From Variovorax sp. WS11 (lineage in GTDB: Bacteria; Pseudomonadota; Gammaproteobacteria; Burkholderiales; Burkholderiaceae_C), in contig NZ_JAAGOW010000002.1 of the NCBI RefSeq assembly GCF_010499245.1, positions 372,001 through 436,000 on the forward strand: 64,000 nt of DNA, given 5' to 3'. This document shows positions 33,420 through 42,428 of this stretch, one piece after another. Position 1 is the first letter of the stretch; each line of letters begins with the position of its first letter. The notes beneath the pieces were generated by a model. That model was given only the letters and a program-made list of their open reading frames with translations. It was not told where the DNA came from and did no database searches. The position numbers and the translations under genes were made by a program.

Positions 33420-34424
33420 ATGCCTCGATCACTTCCATCCCCTCGCCTGCCGGCCTTGCGTCGCCGGCAATTCCATGGGCTCGCCGCAGCCGCGCTGTTC
33501 GCGCTCTCGGCGGCACCCGCCCTCGCGGCCTTCCCCGACAAGCCGCTGCGCATCGTCGTGCCCTTCGCGCCCGGCGGCGGCACCGATGCCATCACCCGCT
33601 CGCTCGCCATCGGCATGGCGCAGGCGCTGGGCCAGCCGGTGATCGTGGACAACAAGCCCGGCGCCGGCACCATCATCGGCAGCGATACGGTCGCCAAGAG
33701 CGCGCCCGACGGCTACACGCTGGTGATGGCCACCTTCGCGCATGCCGTCAACCCGGCCCTGCAGCCCAAGCTCCCCTACGACACGGACAAGGCCTTCGCG
33801 CCGGTCGCGCTGGTCGGCGTCTCGCCCAACGTGCTGGTGGTGCGCGCCGACCAGCCCTACAAGAGCGTTGCCGAGCTCGTCGCCGCGGCCAAGGCCAAGC
33901 CCGGCAAGCTGACCTTCGCCTCGCAGGGCAACGGCACCTCGGCGCATCTCGCGGGCGAGCTCTTCAAGAGCCTCGCCAAGGTGGACATCACGCATGTGCC
34001 GTACCGCGGCGCGGGACCGGCCATGACCGATCTGCTGGGCGGCCAGGTGGACATGATGTTCGCCACCGCGGCGGCGGCGCGTCCCTTCGTCAGCGCGGGA
34101 AAGATGCGCGCGCTGGCGGTCACCACGGCGCAGCGCTCGCCGGCCTATGCCGGCGTTCCCACCCTGGCCGAGGCCGGCGTGGCGGGCTATGCGGCCGAGA
34201 GCTGGTACGGGCTCTATGCCGCCGCGGGCACGCCCCGGGACGTGATCGCGCGCCTCAACGAGGCGGTGCGCCAGGCCGCGAAGGCCGAGGCCTTCGTGAA
34301 GCAGACGCAGTCGGAAGGCCTGGCGGTCGACGTCAGCGCCCCGGAGGCGCTTGAGCGCTACGTGCGGGCCGAGGAGGTTCGCTGGCGCAAGGTCGTCAAG
34401 GACGGAAACATCACGACGGATTGA
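33420..34424 (+). CDS. Bug-family tripartite tricarboxylate transporter receptor (1)
   Basis: A 334-residue periplasmic binding protein. A twin-Arg-like signal (RRRQFHGLAAAALFALSAAPALA) is followed by the Bug signature FPDKPLRIVVPFAPGGGTDAITR, VDNKPGAGTIIGSD, and ITHVPYRGAGPAMTDLLGGQVDMMF. These proteins bind carboxylates through backbone contacts of two Asp/Gly-rich loops and feed the TctAB permease. ATG 33420 is preferred to the in-frame TTG 33414. It heads an operon of CoA-linked catabolic genes. The permease is not nearby. Confidence 0.9.
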   Translation: MPRSLPSPRLPALRRRQFHGLAAAALFALSAAPALAAFPDKPLRIVVPFAPGGGTDAITRSLAIGMAQALGQPVIVDNKPGAGTIIGSDTVAKSAPDGYTLVMATFAHAVNPALQPKLPYDTDKAFAPVALVGVSPNVLVVRADQPYKSVAELVAAAKAKPGKLTFASQGNGTSAHLAGELFKSLAKVDITHVPYRGAGPAMTDLLGGQVDMMFATAAAARPFVSAGKMRALAVTTAQRSPAYAGVPTLAEAGVAGYAAESWYGLYAAAGTPRDVIARLNEAVRQAAKAEAFVKQTQSEGLAVDVSAPEALERYVRAEEVRWRKVVKDGNITTD

Positions 34425-34447
34425 AGCGACAGAAGGAACAACCCACC

Positions 34448-35245
34448 ATGAACACAAGCACCCAGATCCGGCTCGATGTCGAATCCGGCATCGCCACCCT
34501 GACCCTCGATCGCCCCGAGAAGCGCAACGCGATCAGCGACGCGATGCGCACCGAGCTCATCGCCGCGCTGGAGCAGGTCGCGGCCGATGCAGGCATCCGC
34601 GCGCTGGTGCTGACCGGCACGGGCAAGGGCTTCTGCGCCGGCGGCGACGTGGCCGGCATGCAGCGGCGCATGGAAGCGCCGGCCGGCGCTGTCGGCTTCA
34701 ACGGCTGGACACGTCAGCAGCGCGTACACCACTCCATCGCCCTGCTGCACACCATGCCCAAGCCGGTGATCGCGGCAGTCAACGGATCGGCCAACGGCCT
34801 CGGCGCCGACATGGCGCTGGCCTGCGATTTCGTGATCGCCTCGCAAGAGGCCAGCTTCGCGTGGAGCTACATCAAGCGCGGCCTGATCCCCGACGGCGGC
34901 GGCATGTACTTCCTGCCGCGGCGCGTGGGGCTGTCGCGCGCCAAGCAGCTGATCTTCACCGGGCGCAAGGTGGAGGCGGCCGAGGCGCTGCAGCTGGGCA
35001 TCGCCGACCGAATCTGCCGCGCCGACGCGCTGTTGCCCGACGCGCAGGCGTGGGCGCGCGAGCTCTCGCAGGGCTCGGCCGCAGCGCTGGCGCTGGGCAA
35101 GTCCATCATCGACCGCAGCTTCGAGCTGCAGGCCGAGCAGGTCTTCGCGCAGGGCAGCCAGGCGCAGGGCATCTGCTACACGACGCAGGAGCATCGCGAT
35201 GCGGTGCTGGCCTTCCTGGATGCAGGCAAGGAGAAGTCGGCATGA
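34448..35245 (+). CDS. Enoyl-CoA hydratase/isomerase
   Basis: A 265-residue crotonase-fold enzyme: LTLDRPEKRNAIS near the start, oxyanion-hole GKGFCAGGDVAGM, and the second loop NGSANGLGADMALACD. In the usual catalytic region, KRGLIPDGGGMYFLPR, the position of the second catalytic Glu of true hydratases is Asp, so isomerase or another crotonase reaction is possible. Its stop overlaps the next gene's ATG. It works on a CoA ester, presumably made by the synthetase next door. Confidence 0.85.
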   Translation: MNTSTQIRLDVESGIATLTLDRPEKRNAISDAMRTELIAALEQVAADAGIRALVLTGTGKGFCAGGDVAGMQRRMEAPAGAVGFNGWTRQQRVHHSIALLHTMPKPVIAAVNGSANGLGADMALACDFVIASQEASFAWSYIKRGLIPDGGGMYFLPRRVGLSRAKQLIFTGRKVEAAEALQLGIADRICRADALLPDAQAWARELSQGSAAALALGKSIIDRSFELQAEQVFAQGSQAQGICYTTQEHRDAVLAFLDAGKEKSA

Positions 35246-37335
35246 GCGCGGACGACCCCATCGCGCGCCTGCTCAAGCCGCGCAGCGTGGCGGTGATCGG
35301 CGCCTCGGCCGATCCGGCCAAGACCGCCGGCCGCCCCGTCGCCTACCTGCAGCGCCATGGCTTCGCCGGCGCGATCTACCCGGTCAACCCGCGCGCCGCC
35401 GAGATCGGCGGGCTCAAGAGCTACCCCGACGTGCCCTCACTGCCCGAGGCACCCGACGTGGGCATCGTGCTGCTGGGCGCCGAGCGTGCGCACGAGGCCG
35501 TGCGCGCCCTGGCCGAGCGCGGCAGCGCGGCCGCCATCGTGCTGGCCAGCGGCTACACCGAGGTCGGAGAGGAAGGCGCGCGGCGCCAACGGCAGCTGCT
35601 GGAGGCCGCTGGCACCATGCGCATCCTGGGCCCCAACACCATCGGCCTGGTCAACCTGACCGACGGCATCACGCTCTCGGCCACCGGCGCGTTGGAGATG
35701 GAAGGCTTCGAGGCCGGCTCCATCGGCGTGGTCTCGCAAAGCGGCGGCATCCTGGGCGCCCTGCTCTCGCGCGCGGCGGCGCGCGGAATCGGGCTGTCGA
35801 AGCTGATCTCCACCAGCAACGAGGTCGACCTGGACCTCGCGGACTTCGTGGACCACCTGGCGGACGACGAAGCCACCTCGGTCATCGCGCTCTACATGGA
35901 AGGCCTGCGCCATCCGGACAAGTTCCGCGCGGCAGCGCTCAAGGCCGCGCGCCGCGGCAAGCCGGTGGTGGTGTTCAAGGTCGGCCGCTCGGAGGCCGGC
36001 GCCAGTGCAGCCGTGTCGCACACCGGCGCGCTCGCGGGCGCGGATCGCATGTACGACGCGCTGTTCCGCGAGCTGGGCGTGATCCGCGCCCAGAGCTTCG
36101 CCGACCTGCTCGACGTCCCGGCCGCGCTGGCGACCCGGCGCGTGCCGCGCGGGCGGCGCGTGGCGGTGCTGACCTCGACCGGCGGCGCCGGCACGCTGGT
36201 GGCCGACAGCCTGGGCAGCGCCGGCTTCGAGACGCCCGCCCCCGACGCGGAGACGGCCGCGGCCCTGCGCGCGCTGCAGTCGGGCGAGCAGGCGGTGCTG
36301 GACCGCAACCCGATCGACGTCACCCTCGCCGGCCTGCAGCCGCAGCTGCTGCGCGGCGCGATCCGCGTGTTGCTCGCCAGCCCTTCCTACGACGCGGCGG
36401 TGGTGATCGTCGGTTCCTCCGGCCTCGCGATGCCGCAGCTGATGGCCGATGCGATCCACGACAGCTTGCCCGGCAGCGACAAGCCCCTGCTGGTCTACGT
36501 GAGCCCGCATGCGCCCGGCATCGCGAGCCAGCTGAACCAGCACGGCGTGCCGGCCTTCATGGCACCCGAGAGCTGCACCAGCGCCCTGGCCGCGATGCAT
36601 GCGCTTGCGAGTTGGACTGCGCCGGTCGCGGTGCCCGAACGCCCGGCGCTGCCGCAGGTCGACGACCTGCCCGGCGGATCGCTGGACGAGGCGCAGGCCA
36701 AGCAGCTCTTCGCACGCTTCGGCGTGCCCTGCGCGCGCGAGATCGTGGTGGCCGACGCGCAGCAGGCACAGCAGGCCGCACGCGAGCTGGGCGGCGCGAC
36801 GGTGCTGAAGATCCTCTCCGGCGAGATCACGCACAAGAGCGACGTGGGCGGCGTCGCCGTCAACCTCTCCGCCGAGCAGATCGGCCCCCGCCTCGAGTGC
36901 ATGGCCGCCGAGGTGGAGACGCACACCGGCCTGCGGCCGCATCGCTTCCTGGTCCAGCAGATGGTGAGCGGCGGCGTGGAGCTGATCCTGGGCCTGCACC
37001 GCGACCCGCTGGGCAGCGCCGTGCTGCTGGGCATGGGCGGCGTGACGGCCGAGCTGCTGAAGGACACCGCGCTGCGCATGCTGCCGCCCGGCGGCCTCAC
37101 GCGCGAGCAGGCCGCGGCGCTGGTGCGCGAACTGAAGACCTGGCCGCTGCTCGACGGCTTTCGCGGACGGCCTGTGTGCGACCTCGAGGCCCTGGTCTCG
37201 GCCATCGTGGCCTTCTCGCAGATGGCGGCTGCGCTGGGCGACCGGCTGGTGGAAGCGGAGATCAACCCGCTCTTCGTGCTGCCGCGCGGCCAGGGCGTGG
37301 TCGCCGCGGACGGCGTGGCCGTGCTCGCGGCCTGA
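35242..37335 (+). CDS. Acyl-CoA synthetase, NDP-forming type (acetate-CoA ligase family)
   Basis: A 697-residue ligase that makes acyl-CoA from acid, CoA and nucleotide via a phosphohistidine. Domains: CoA-binding Rossmann fold (10-105; SVAVIGASADPAKTAG), succinyl-CoA-ligase-like domain (about 150-290) with phospho-His260 (SHTGALAG), a second flavodoxin-like domain (about 300-440), and an ATP-grasp domain (475-695; KILSGEITHKSDVGGV). It is a single-chain fusion of both synthetase subunits. It overlaps the hydratase gene by four bases (ATGA). The acid substrate is unknown, but the flanking Bug receptors suggest an imported organic acid. Confidence 0.9.
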   Translation: MSADDPIARLLKPRSVAVIGASADPAKTAGRPVAYLQRHGFAGAIYPVNPRAAEIGGLKSYPDVPSLPEAPDVGIVLLGAERAHEAVRALAERGSAAAIVLASGYTEVGEEGARRQRQLLEAAGTMRILGPNTIGLVNLTDGITLSATGALEMEGFEAGSIGVVSQSGGILGALLSRAAARGIGLSKLISTSNEVDLDLADFVDHLADDEATSVIALYMEGLRHPDKFRAAALKAARRGKPVVVFKVGRSEAGASAAVSHTGALAGADRMYDALFRELGVIRAQSFADLLDVPAALATRRVPRGRRVAVLTSTGGAGTLVADSLGSAGFETPAPDAETAAALRALQSGEQAVLDRNPIDVTLAGLQPQLLRGAIRVLLASPSYDAAVVIVGSSGLAMPQLMADAIHDSLPGSDKPLLVYVSPHAPGIASQLNQHGVPAFMAPESCTSALAAMHALASWTAPVAVPERPALPQVDDLPGGSLDEAQAKQLFARFGVPCAREIVVADAQQAQQAARELGGATVLKILSGEITHKSDVGGVAVNLSAEQIGPRLECMAAEVETHTGLRPHRFLVQQMVSGGVELILGLHRDPLGSAVLLGMGGVTAELLKDTALRMLPPGGLTREQAAALVRELKTWPLLDGFRGRPVCDLEALVSAIVAFSQMAAALGDRLVEAEINPLFVLPRGQGVVAADGVAVLAA

Positions 37336-37364
37336 GCATCACCCGACAACAAAGGAGACAAGTC

Positions 37365-38354
37365 ATGAACCCGAAGCGCCTCTCGCGCCGCCATTTCAAT
37401 GCCTCGCTGGGTGCGGGCCTCGCGCTCGCGGCCCTCGCGCCCACGGTACGAGCGCAGGCCTTTCCGTCCCGGCCGATCCGCATCGTCGTGCCCTTCGCGC
37501 CCGGCGGCCCCACCGACCTGATGGCGCGCGCCATCGCCAAGAACATGGCCACGAGCCTGGGACAGCCGGTGATCGTCGACAACAAGCCGGGCGGCGGCGG
37601 CGTGATCGGCATGAGCGAGGTGGTGCGCGGACCGGCGGATGGCTACACGCTCGTCTTCCCCTCCATCCTCGCCGTCACCAATCCGGCGCTGATGGCCAAC
37701 TACCCCTTCGACACGCTGCGCGACTTCGCGCCGCTCACCGTGGTGGGCTTCATCCCGCATGCGGTGGTGGTGCGGCCCGACTTCCCGGCGAAGACGCTGG
37801 CCGAGCTGGTCGCGATGGGCAAGGCCAAGCCCGACAGCCTGTCCTACGGCTCCTCGGGCAACGGCACCTCGGCGCACCTGGGCGCGGCGCTGTTCGTGCA
37901 GCGCGCGGGCATTCGCGCGACCCATGTGCCCTACCGCGGCGCCGGCCCGGCGGTGCAGGACCTGCTGGGCGGCCAGATCCAGTTCATGTTCCTGGACATG
38001 AGCTCGGCACTCGCGCAGATCAAGGCCGGCAAGCTGCGCGCATTGGCGGTGGCGCCCAAGTCGCGCTTCGCCGGCCTGCCCGAGGTGCCGACGGTGGCCG
38101 AGCAGGGCTACCCCGGCTTCGACGTGCATGGCTGGTACGGCCTGCTCCTCAAAGCCGGCACCCCGGCGCCCGTGATGCAGCGGCTCCACGCCGAGGTCAA
38201 GCGCGCGCTCGACACGCAAGAGGTGCGCGAGATCTTCCAGGCCCAGGGCATCGAGCCCGGCGGCATGCCGTCGGCCGAATTCGCCGGCCTGGTGCGCGAC
38301 GACCTGGCGCTGTGGAAGCGGACCGTCGACCAGTTGGGCATCACCCTGCAATGA
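37365..38354 (+). CDS. Bug-family tripartite tricarboxylate transporter receptor (2)
   Basis: A 329-residue periplasmic receptor: Tat-like signal (LSRRHFNASLGAGLALAALAPTVRA), FPSRPIRIVVPFAPGGPTDLMAR, VDNKPGGGGVIGMSE and THVPYRGAGPAVQDLLGGQIQFMF. It follows the acyl-CoA synthetase by 29 bases and belongs to the same operon, making it the second such receptor there. The pair may bind different acids of one pathway. Confidence 0.9.
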   Translation: MNPKRLSRRHFNASLGAGLALAALAPTVRAQAFPSRPIRIVVPFAPGGPTDLMARAIAKNMATSLGQPVIVDNKPGGGGVIGMSEVVRGPADGYTLVFPSILAVTNPALMANYPFDTLRDFAPLTVVGFIPHAVVVRPDFPAKTLAELVAMGKAKPDSLSYGSSGNGTSAHLGAALFVQRAGIRATHVPYRGAGPAVQDLLGGQIQFMFLDMSSALAQIKAGKLRALAVAPKSRFAGLPEVPTVAEQGYPGFDVHGWYGLLLKAGTPAPVMQRLHAEVKRALDTQEVREIFQAQGIEPGGMPSAEFAGLVRDDLALWKRTVDQLGITLQ

Positions 38355-38371
38355 GGAGCCATCGGACCGCC

Positions 38372-39349
38372 ATGCGCATCGCCATCCCCGACGACTACCA
38401 GGACTGCGTCCGCACCCTCGCCTGCTTCGCCCGGCTCGAGGGCCACGAGGTCCGCATCTTCAACGACACGGTCAAGACCACCGACGAACTCGCGGCCCGC
38501 TTCGCCGATGCCGATGCGATCGTGCTCACGCGCGAGCGCACGCGCATCGACGCCGCCCTGCTCGACCGCCTGCCCCGGCTGCGCCTCATCAGCCAGACCG
38601 GCAAGCTGGCAGGCCATGTGGACCTCGAGGCCTGCACCGCACGCGGCGTGGTGGTGGCGGAGGGCCGCGGCGCCGGCGCATCGACCGCCGAGCTGACCTG
38701 GGCGCTGACGCTGGCGAGCCGGCGCCACCTGGTGCAGGAAGCTCAGCGCCTGCAGCAAGGCCTGTGGCAGGGGCACCTGGGCCAGCAGCTCGGCGGCCAG
38801 CGCCTGGGCGTGTGGAGCTATGGCCGCATCGGCCGGCAGGTGGCGGCCTACGGGCGCGTGTTCGGCATGAAGGTCTGGGTCTGGGGGCGCGAAGCCTCGG
38901 TGCAGGCCGCGCTGGCCGACGGCTTCGAAGCTGCGCCCACGCGCGAGGCCTTCTTCGCCGAGAGCGACGTGATCAGCCTGCACGTGCGCCTGAACGCACA
39001 GACCGCCGGCATCGTGCGCGAGGAAGACCTTGACCGCATGAAGCGCGACGCCCTGCTGGTGAACACCAGCCGCGCCGAGCTGATCGCGCCCAATGCACTG
39101 GAGCGCGCGCTGCGGCGCGGCCGGCCCGGCTTCGCGGCCGTCGACGTGTTCGAAGAGGAGCCGCTGCAGGGCGCCAGGCACCCGCTGCTGAGCTTGCCCA
39201 ATGCGCTGTGCACCCCGCACATCGGCTACGTGGAGCGTGACAACTACGAGCGCTATTTCGGCATCGCGTTCGACCACATCAACCAGTTCGCCGACGGCAC
39301 GCTCGCGGACATCGTCAACCCGGAAGCGCTGGTGTCCGCACGCCGCTGA
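38372..39349 (+). CDS. D-2-hydroxyacid dehydrogenase
   Basis: A 325-residue NAD(P)-dependent oxidoreductase of the D-isomer-specific family. Substrate domain at both ends, Rossmann domain in the middle (GVWSYGRIGRQVAAYGRVFGMKVWVWGRE). The catalytic triad is visible as Arg in TSRAELI, Glu in FEEEPL and His in TPHIGY. The nucleotide motif is Gx(S/Y)GxIGR, where the first glycine has shifted to Tyr. It closes the Bug-hydratase-synthetase operon. The start at 38372 is chosen because the fold begins there; ATG 38351 is possible. Confidence 0.88.
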   Translation: MRIAIPDDYQDCVRTLACFARLEGHEVRIFNDTVKTTDELAARFADADAIVLTRERTRIDAALLDRLPRLRLISQTGKLAGHVDLEACTARGVVVAEGRGAGASTAELTWALTLASRRHLVQEAQRLQQGLWQGHLGQQLGGQRLGVWSYGRIGRQVAAYGRVFGMKVWVWGREASVQAALADGFEAAPTREAFFAESDVISLHVRLNAQTAGIVREEDLDRMKRDALLVNTSRAELIAPNALERALRRGRPGFAAVDVFEEEPLQGARHPLLSLPNALCTPHIGYVERDNYERYFGIAFDHINQFADGTLADIVNPEALVSARR

Positions 39350-39423
39350 GGGTCGCGCGGCAGCGCGCGCGAAGCGGTGCCATCATTGCCTGCATGTGCG
39401 TCACATGAGGTGCAGACAGGAAC

Positions 39424-40269
39424 ATGAAGCGTGCCGACATCGCCATCCTCCCCGCCGAGCAGCTGTCGCGCAGCGCGCTGGCCGGGCTCTGGAACCTGGC
39501 CTACGAGGGCTACTTCGTGCCGGTGGCCTTCGACGAGCAGCGCTTCGCGCGGCATCTGCGGCGCGCCAATGTCGACCTCGGCGTGTCGAAGGTGCTGATG
39601 GCCGGCGGCAAGCCGGCCGGCCTTTCGCTGGTGGGGCGGCGCGAGGCGCGCGCCTACCTCGCCGGCTTCGGCATCGTGCGCGCGCAGCGGCGCCGCGGAC
39701 TCGCGCGGCTGCTGATCGAGGTGCAGCTCGCGGCCCTGCCCGCGGCGGGCGTGCGCGAGCTGGTGCTGGAGGTCATCGAGCAGAATCCCGCGCGCACCCT
39801 CTACGGCCAGGCCGGGTTCGAGGCGATGCGGCCCCTGGAGCTGCTCGAAGGCACGCTGGACACGCGCACCATCGCGGCCGTGGCGCTGGACGTGGCCGAT
39901 CTCGCCGCCGTGCATCCCCGCTGCAGTGCCGTCGCGCGGCCGACCTGGCGCCGCGAGCTGCCCACCGTGCTGGATGCCCTCACCCACGAGAACGCCGCCG
40001 CGATCGGCGTGCGCCGCGGCGGCACCGTCGTGGCCTATGCCGTGCTGCCCGAGCCGGCCCGACACGACGGCACCCTGCTCGATGCCGCGGCCGTCGACGA
40101 GGCCGCCGCGCATACGCTGCTGGACATGCTCTCGTCCGCGCGCCCCGGCACCCGCTGGCGCCTGGTCGACGAGCCCGGCGACAGCCCTTTCTTCCACGCG
40201 GCGCATGCGCGAGGCCTGGTCCCGGTGATGCGCCAGATCGAGATGAAGCGCTACTTCCAGTGTCAGTAG
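39424..40269 (+). CDS. GNAT-family N-acetyltransferase
   Basis: A 281-residue protein. The N-terminal half is a GNAT domain, with the acetyl-CoA loop VRAQRRRGLARLLIEV (Q/RxxGxG/A type) followed by LVLEVIEQNPARTLYGQAGFE. The C-terminal half looks like a degenerate second GNAT fold (GTVVAYAVLPEPARH, RLVDEPGDSPFFHAAHARGL). Substrate unknown. Its stop overlaps the convergent MBL-hydrolase gene by seven bases. Confidence 0.8.
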   Translation: MKRADIAILPAEQLSRSALAGLWNLAYEGYFVPVAFDEQRFARHLRRANVDLGVSKVLMAGGKPAGLSLVGRREARAYLAGFGIVRAQRRRGLARLLIEVQLAALPAAGVRELVLEVIEQNPARTLYGQAGFEAMRPLELLEGTLDTRTIAAVALDVADLAAVHPRCSAVARPTWRRELPTVLDALTHENAAAIGVRRGGTVVAYAVLPEPARHDGTLLDAAAVDEAAAHTLLDMLSSARPGTRWRLVDEPGDSPFFHAAHARGLVPVMRQIEMKRYFQCQ

Positions 40270-41195
40270 TCCCAGTTGCCCGGTACCCAGCGAAAGACGT
40301 CGCCGGCGAGCGCCACCCGGCCGAGGGACGGGAACGACAGGTGCGTGGCCACCAGCGGCTCGCGGGTCGCCGCCAGCTCCCGCAAGAGCCGGATGCGGAC
40401 GCGGACCGCCTCCTCGGGGTCGTGGTCGAAAGCGTTGTACCAGTCGGGCCGATCGAAATGGTCCGGAAACACGGCATCGCCGAGGAAGGTCAGCCGGTCG
40501 CCGCCGGACGCGAGGCGGACGACGCTGTGTCCGGGAGTGTGGCCGCCGGTGCGACAGACGACCACCCCCGGGGCCACCTCGTACTCCGCATCGAACGGCC
40601 TCAGCTGGCTGCGGTACTCGTCCAGGAACCGCTTGGCGGCCGATCGAAGCACATCCGGCATCCCGCCAAAGGTGTTGCGGGAGAAATCGGGCGACTCCCA
40701 GAACTCGACCTCGGCGGCCGCCACGTGGATCGGCACGTCCGGACGCAGCCGGCTCTTGAGCCCGTCGGCGAGCAGGCCGCCAACGTGGTCCACGTGCACG
40801 TGGGTCAGCACCACGTCGGTCACGGATGCGAGATCGATGCCGGCGTGCTCCAGTCGATGGGCCAGCAGCCCCCCGGCCCGCGGGAAGTCCGGGTACTCCT
40901 CCCCCATCCCGGAGTCGATGAGTATGGTGCGCCCGCCGCTGCGCACCACGACCACGTTCAGCGGCCACTTGTACACGTCCGACGGCTGAAGCTTGCCGTC
41001 CAGCCAGGCCGCCAGTTCGGCCGGGTCGGCATTGGTGGCCAAAGTCGTGGCCGGCAGCGGAAACACCCCATCGCTGATCAGCAGCACGTCGATGTCGCCG
41101 ACCCGCAGCGCGTAACGGGACGGAACCAGCTCGTCGGGCATCTGGCCGGGGCTCTGGCTCCCGGATCGCAAGGTCTCATCTACGGAAAACATCAT
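40263..41195 (-). CDS. MBL-fold metallo-hydrolase
   Basis: A 310-residue zinc hydrolase of the metallo-beta-lactamase superfamily (quorum-quenching lactonase-like branch). Motif THVHVDHVGG places metal ligands His132, His134, Asp136 and His137; further ligands lie in GGHTPGHS and FLGDAVFPDH. No signal peptide is seen. ATG 41195 has GGAG at ideal spacing. It is divergent from an IclR regulator that may control it. The substrate (lactone, ester or thioester) is unknown. Confidence 0.87.
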   Translation of the reverse strand: MMFSVDETLRSGSQSPGQMPDELVPSRYALRVGDIDVLLISDGVFPLPATTLATNADPAELAAWLDGKLQPSDVYKWPLNVVVVRSGGRTILIDSGMGEEYPDFPRAGGLLAHRLEHAGIDLASVTDVVLTHVHVDHVGGLLADGLKSRLRPDVPIHVAAAEVEFWESPDFSRNTFGGMPDVLRSAAKRFLDEYRSQLRPFDAEYEVAPGVVVCRTGGHTPGHSVVRLASGGDRLTFLGDAVFPDHFDRPDWYNAFDHDPEEAVRVRIRLLRELAATREPLVATHLSFPSLGRVALAGDVFRWVPGNWDY

Positions 41196-41306
41196 GGAAT
41201 CTCCAATAAACGGCCCCCGGGGCCCAACCAGTCGGGCGACTGGCAGCAAGTCTCCGTTCAACACCCCGGGGTTGTCGGGCACGGATCACGGCAGAAGGCC
41301 GCATGT

Positions 41307-41322
41307 GTTTCATCGTAGAAAC
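41307..41322. promoter_or_regulatory. Inverted repeat in the MBL/IclR intergenic region
   Basis: GTTTC-ATCGTA-GAAAC, a perfect 5-bp inverted repeat with a 6-base centre, between the divergent MBL and IclR genes. It is a candidate operator for the IclR protein at 41454. Confidence 0.4.
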
Positions 41323-41453
41323 GGAGGGGCACGAGCGGTAGGCCTGCAAGCGGACGCGCCGTGGTGCCTGATACACACCAATCGGCACCATCGAGCGAAT
41401 CGCGAAAAAACGTATTTCCGTGACAGGACACCTGGAAGCGCAGTGCCGCACGC

Positions 41454-42236
41454 ATGACACCCCCGATCGACGAGAAGCCCGGACGCTCCCCGGCCAACCG
41501 CTCGCTGGAACGCGGCGTGGAGATCCTGCGTGCCTTCCGGCCCGGCTCCGAGCTGCTGGGCAACGCCGAGCTCGCGGATCGCACCGGCTTGTCGCGCTCC
41601 ACGGTGAGCCGGCTCACGCAAACGCTGGTGGGCACCGGCCTGCTGCACCTGGATGCGCGCCGCCGCGCCTACCGGCTGGCACCGGCGGTGCTGAGCCTCG
41701 CGCATGCGATGCGCTCGGGCTCCACCATCCTGGGCATCGCCGCGCCGAAGATGCGCGCGCTGGCCGAGGCGCGCAGGATCAACGTGGGCCTGGCCGCACC
41801 CGACCGGGACGAGATGGTCTACCTCGAATCGATCCGCTACAACCGGCGCGTCTCGCTGCGCAGCGTGGTGTCGGGCCAGCGCGTGCCGATGGAGCTCACC
41901 TCGCTCGGGCGCGCCTACCTCGCCGCCGCGCCCGAGCCCAAGCGCAAGGCGCTGCTCGCGCTCTTCAGGAAGCGCCGCAAGGGCCAGTGGCCCGCGCTGG
42001 CCGAGGAGATCGAACTCGCGATGCAGAGCGTCTGGCAGCGCGGCTTCTGCGCCGCCGCCTGGCAGCCCGAGGTGGTCGCGCTCGCGGCGCCGCTGCGGTG
42101 GGAGGCCCAGCCGCGCTATGTGCTCAACCTCAGCGTCTCCACCGCGGAGACGGTGCAAAGCGTCGAGCAGGAGCTCTCCGGCGCGCTGCTCGCGCTGGCG
42201 GCCGACATCGAAGGGGCGCTTGCGAAGGAGGCGTGA
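41454..42236 (+). CDS. IclR-family transcriptional regulator
   Basis: A 260-residue regulator with an N-terminal winged helix (SLERGVEILRAFRPGSELLGNAEL, recognition helix SRSTVSRLTQTLVG) and the C-terminal effector domain, typical of the PcaR/PcaU branch by its VSGQRVPMELTSLGRAYLAA segment. It is divergent from the MBL hydrolase and probably regulates it. It ends 192 bases before the sulfatase gene. Confidence 0.88.
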   Translation: MTPPIDEKPGRSPANRSLERGVEILRAFRPGSELLGNAELADRTGLSRSTVSRLTQTLVGTGLLHLDARRRAYRLAPAVLSLAHAMRSGSTILGIAAPKMRALAEARRINVGLAAPDRDEMVYLESIRYNRRVSLRSVVSGQRVPMELTSLGRAYLAAAPEPKRKALLALFRKRRKGQWPALAEEIELAMQSVWQRGFCAAAWQPEVVALAAPLRWEAQPRYVLNLSVSTAETVQSVEQELSGALLALAADIEGALAKEA

Positions 42237-42379
42237 GTGCATCGGCTCGAACGAGCCGGGAATTGCAAAGGCGAGCTCTCGAGAAGCAAGCGAAGCGCAT
42301 TCGAAATGTCAACCCTGAAGCCACCAATCCGAGTCCCCTTCCGATGGGGTATGTTTGTTTGACAAATTGATGACATAAA

Positions 42380-42411
42380 CCCCGTGTCCCCGTGTCCCCG
42401 TGTCCCCGTTT
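42380..42411. repeat. Four tandem 8-bp repeats upstream of the sulfatase gene
   Basis: CCCCGTGT three times and CCCCGTTT once, with no spacers. The array ends just before GAGGAGG, the ribosome-binding site of the sulfatase gene, and lies just downstream of a TTGACA (42359-42364). Change in copy number would alter the leader by 8 bases. Confidence 0.9.
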
Positions 42412-42428
42412 CCGAGGAGGAACGCGCG

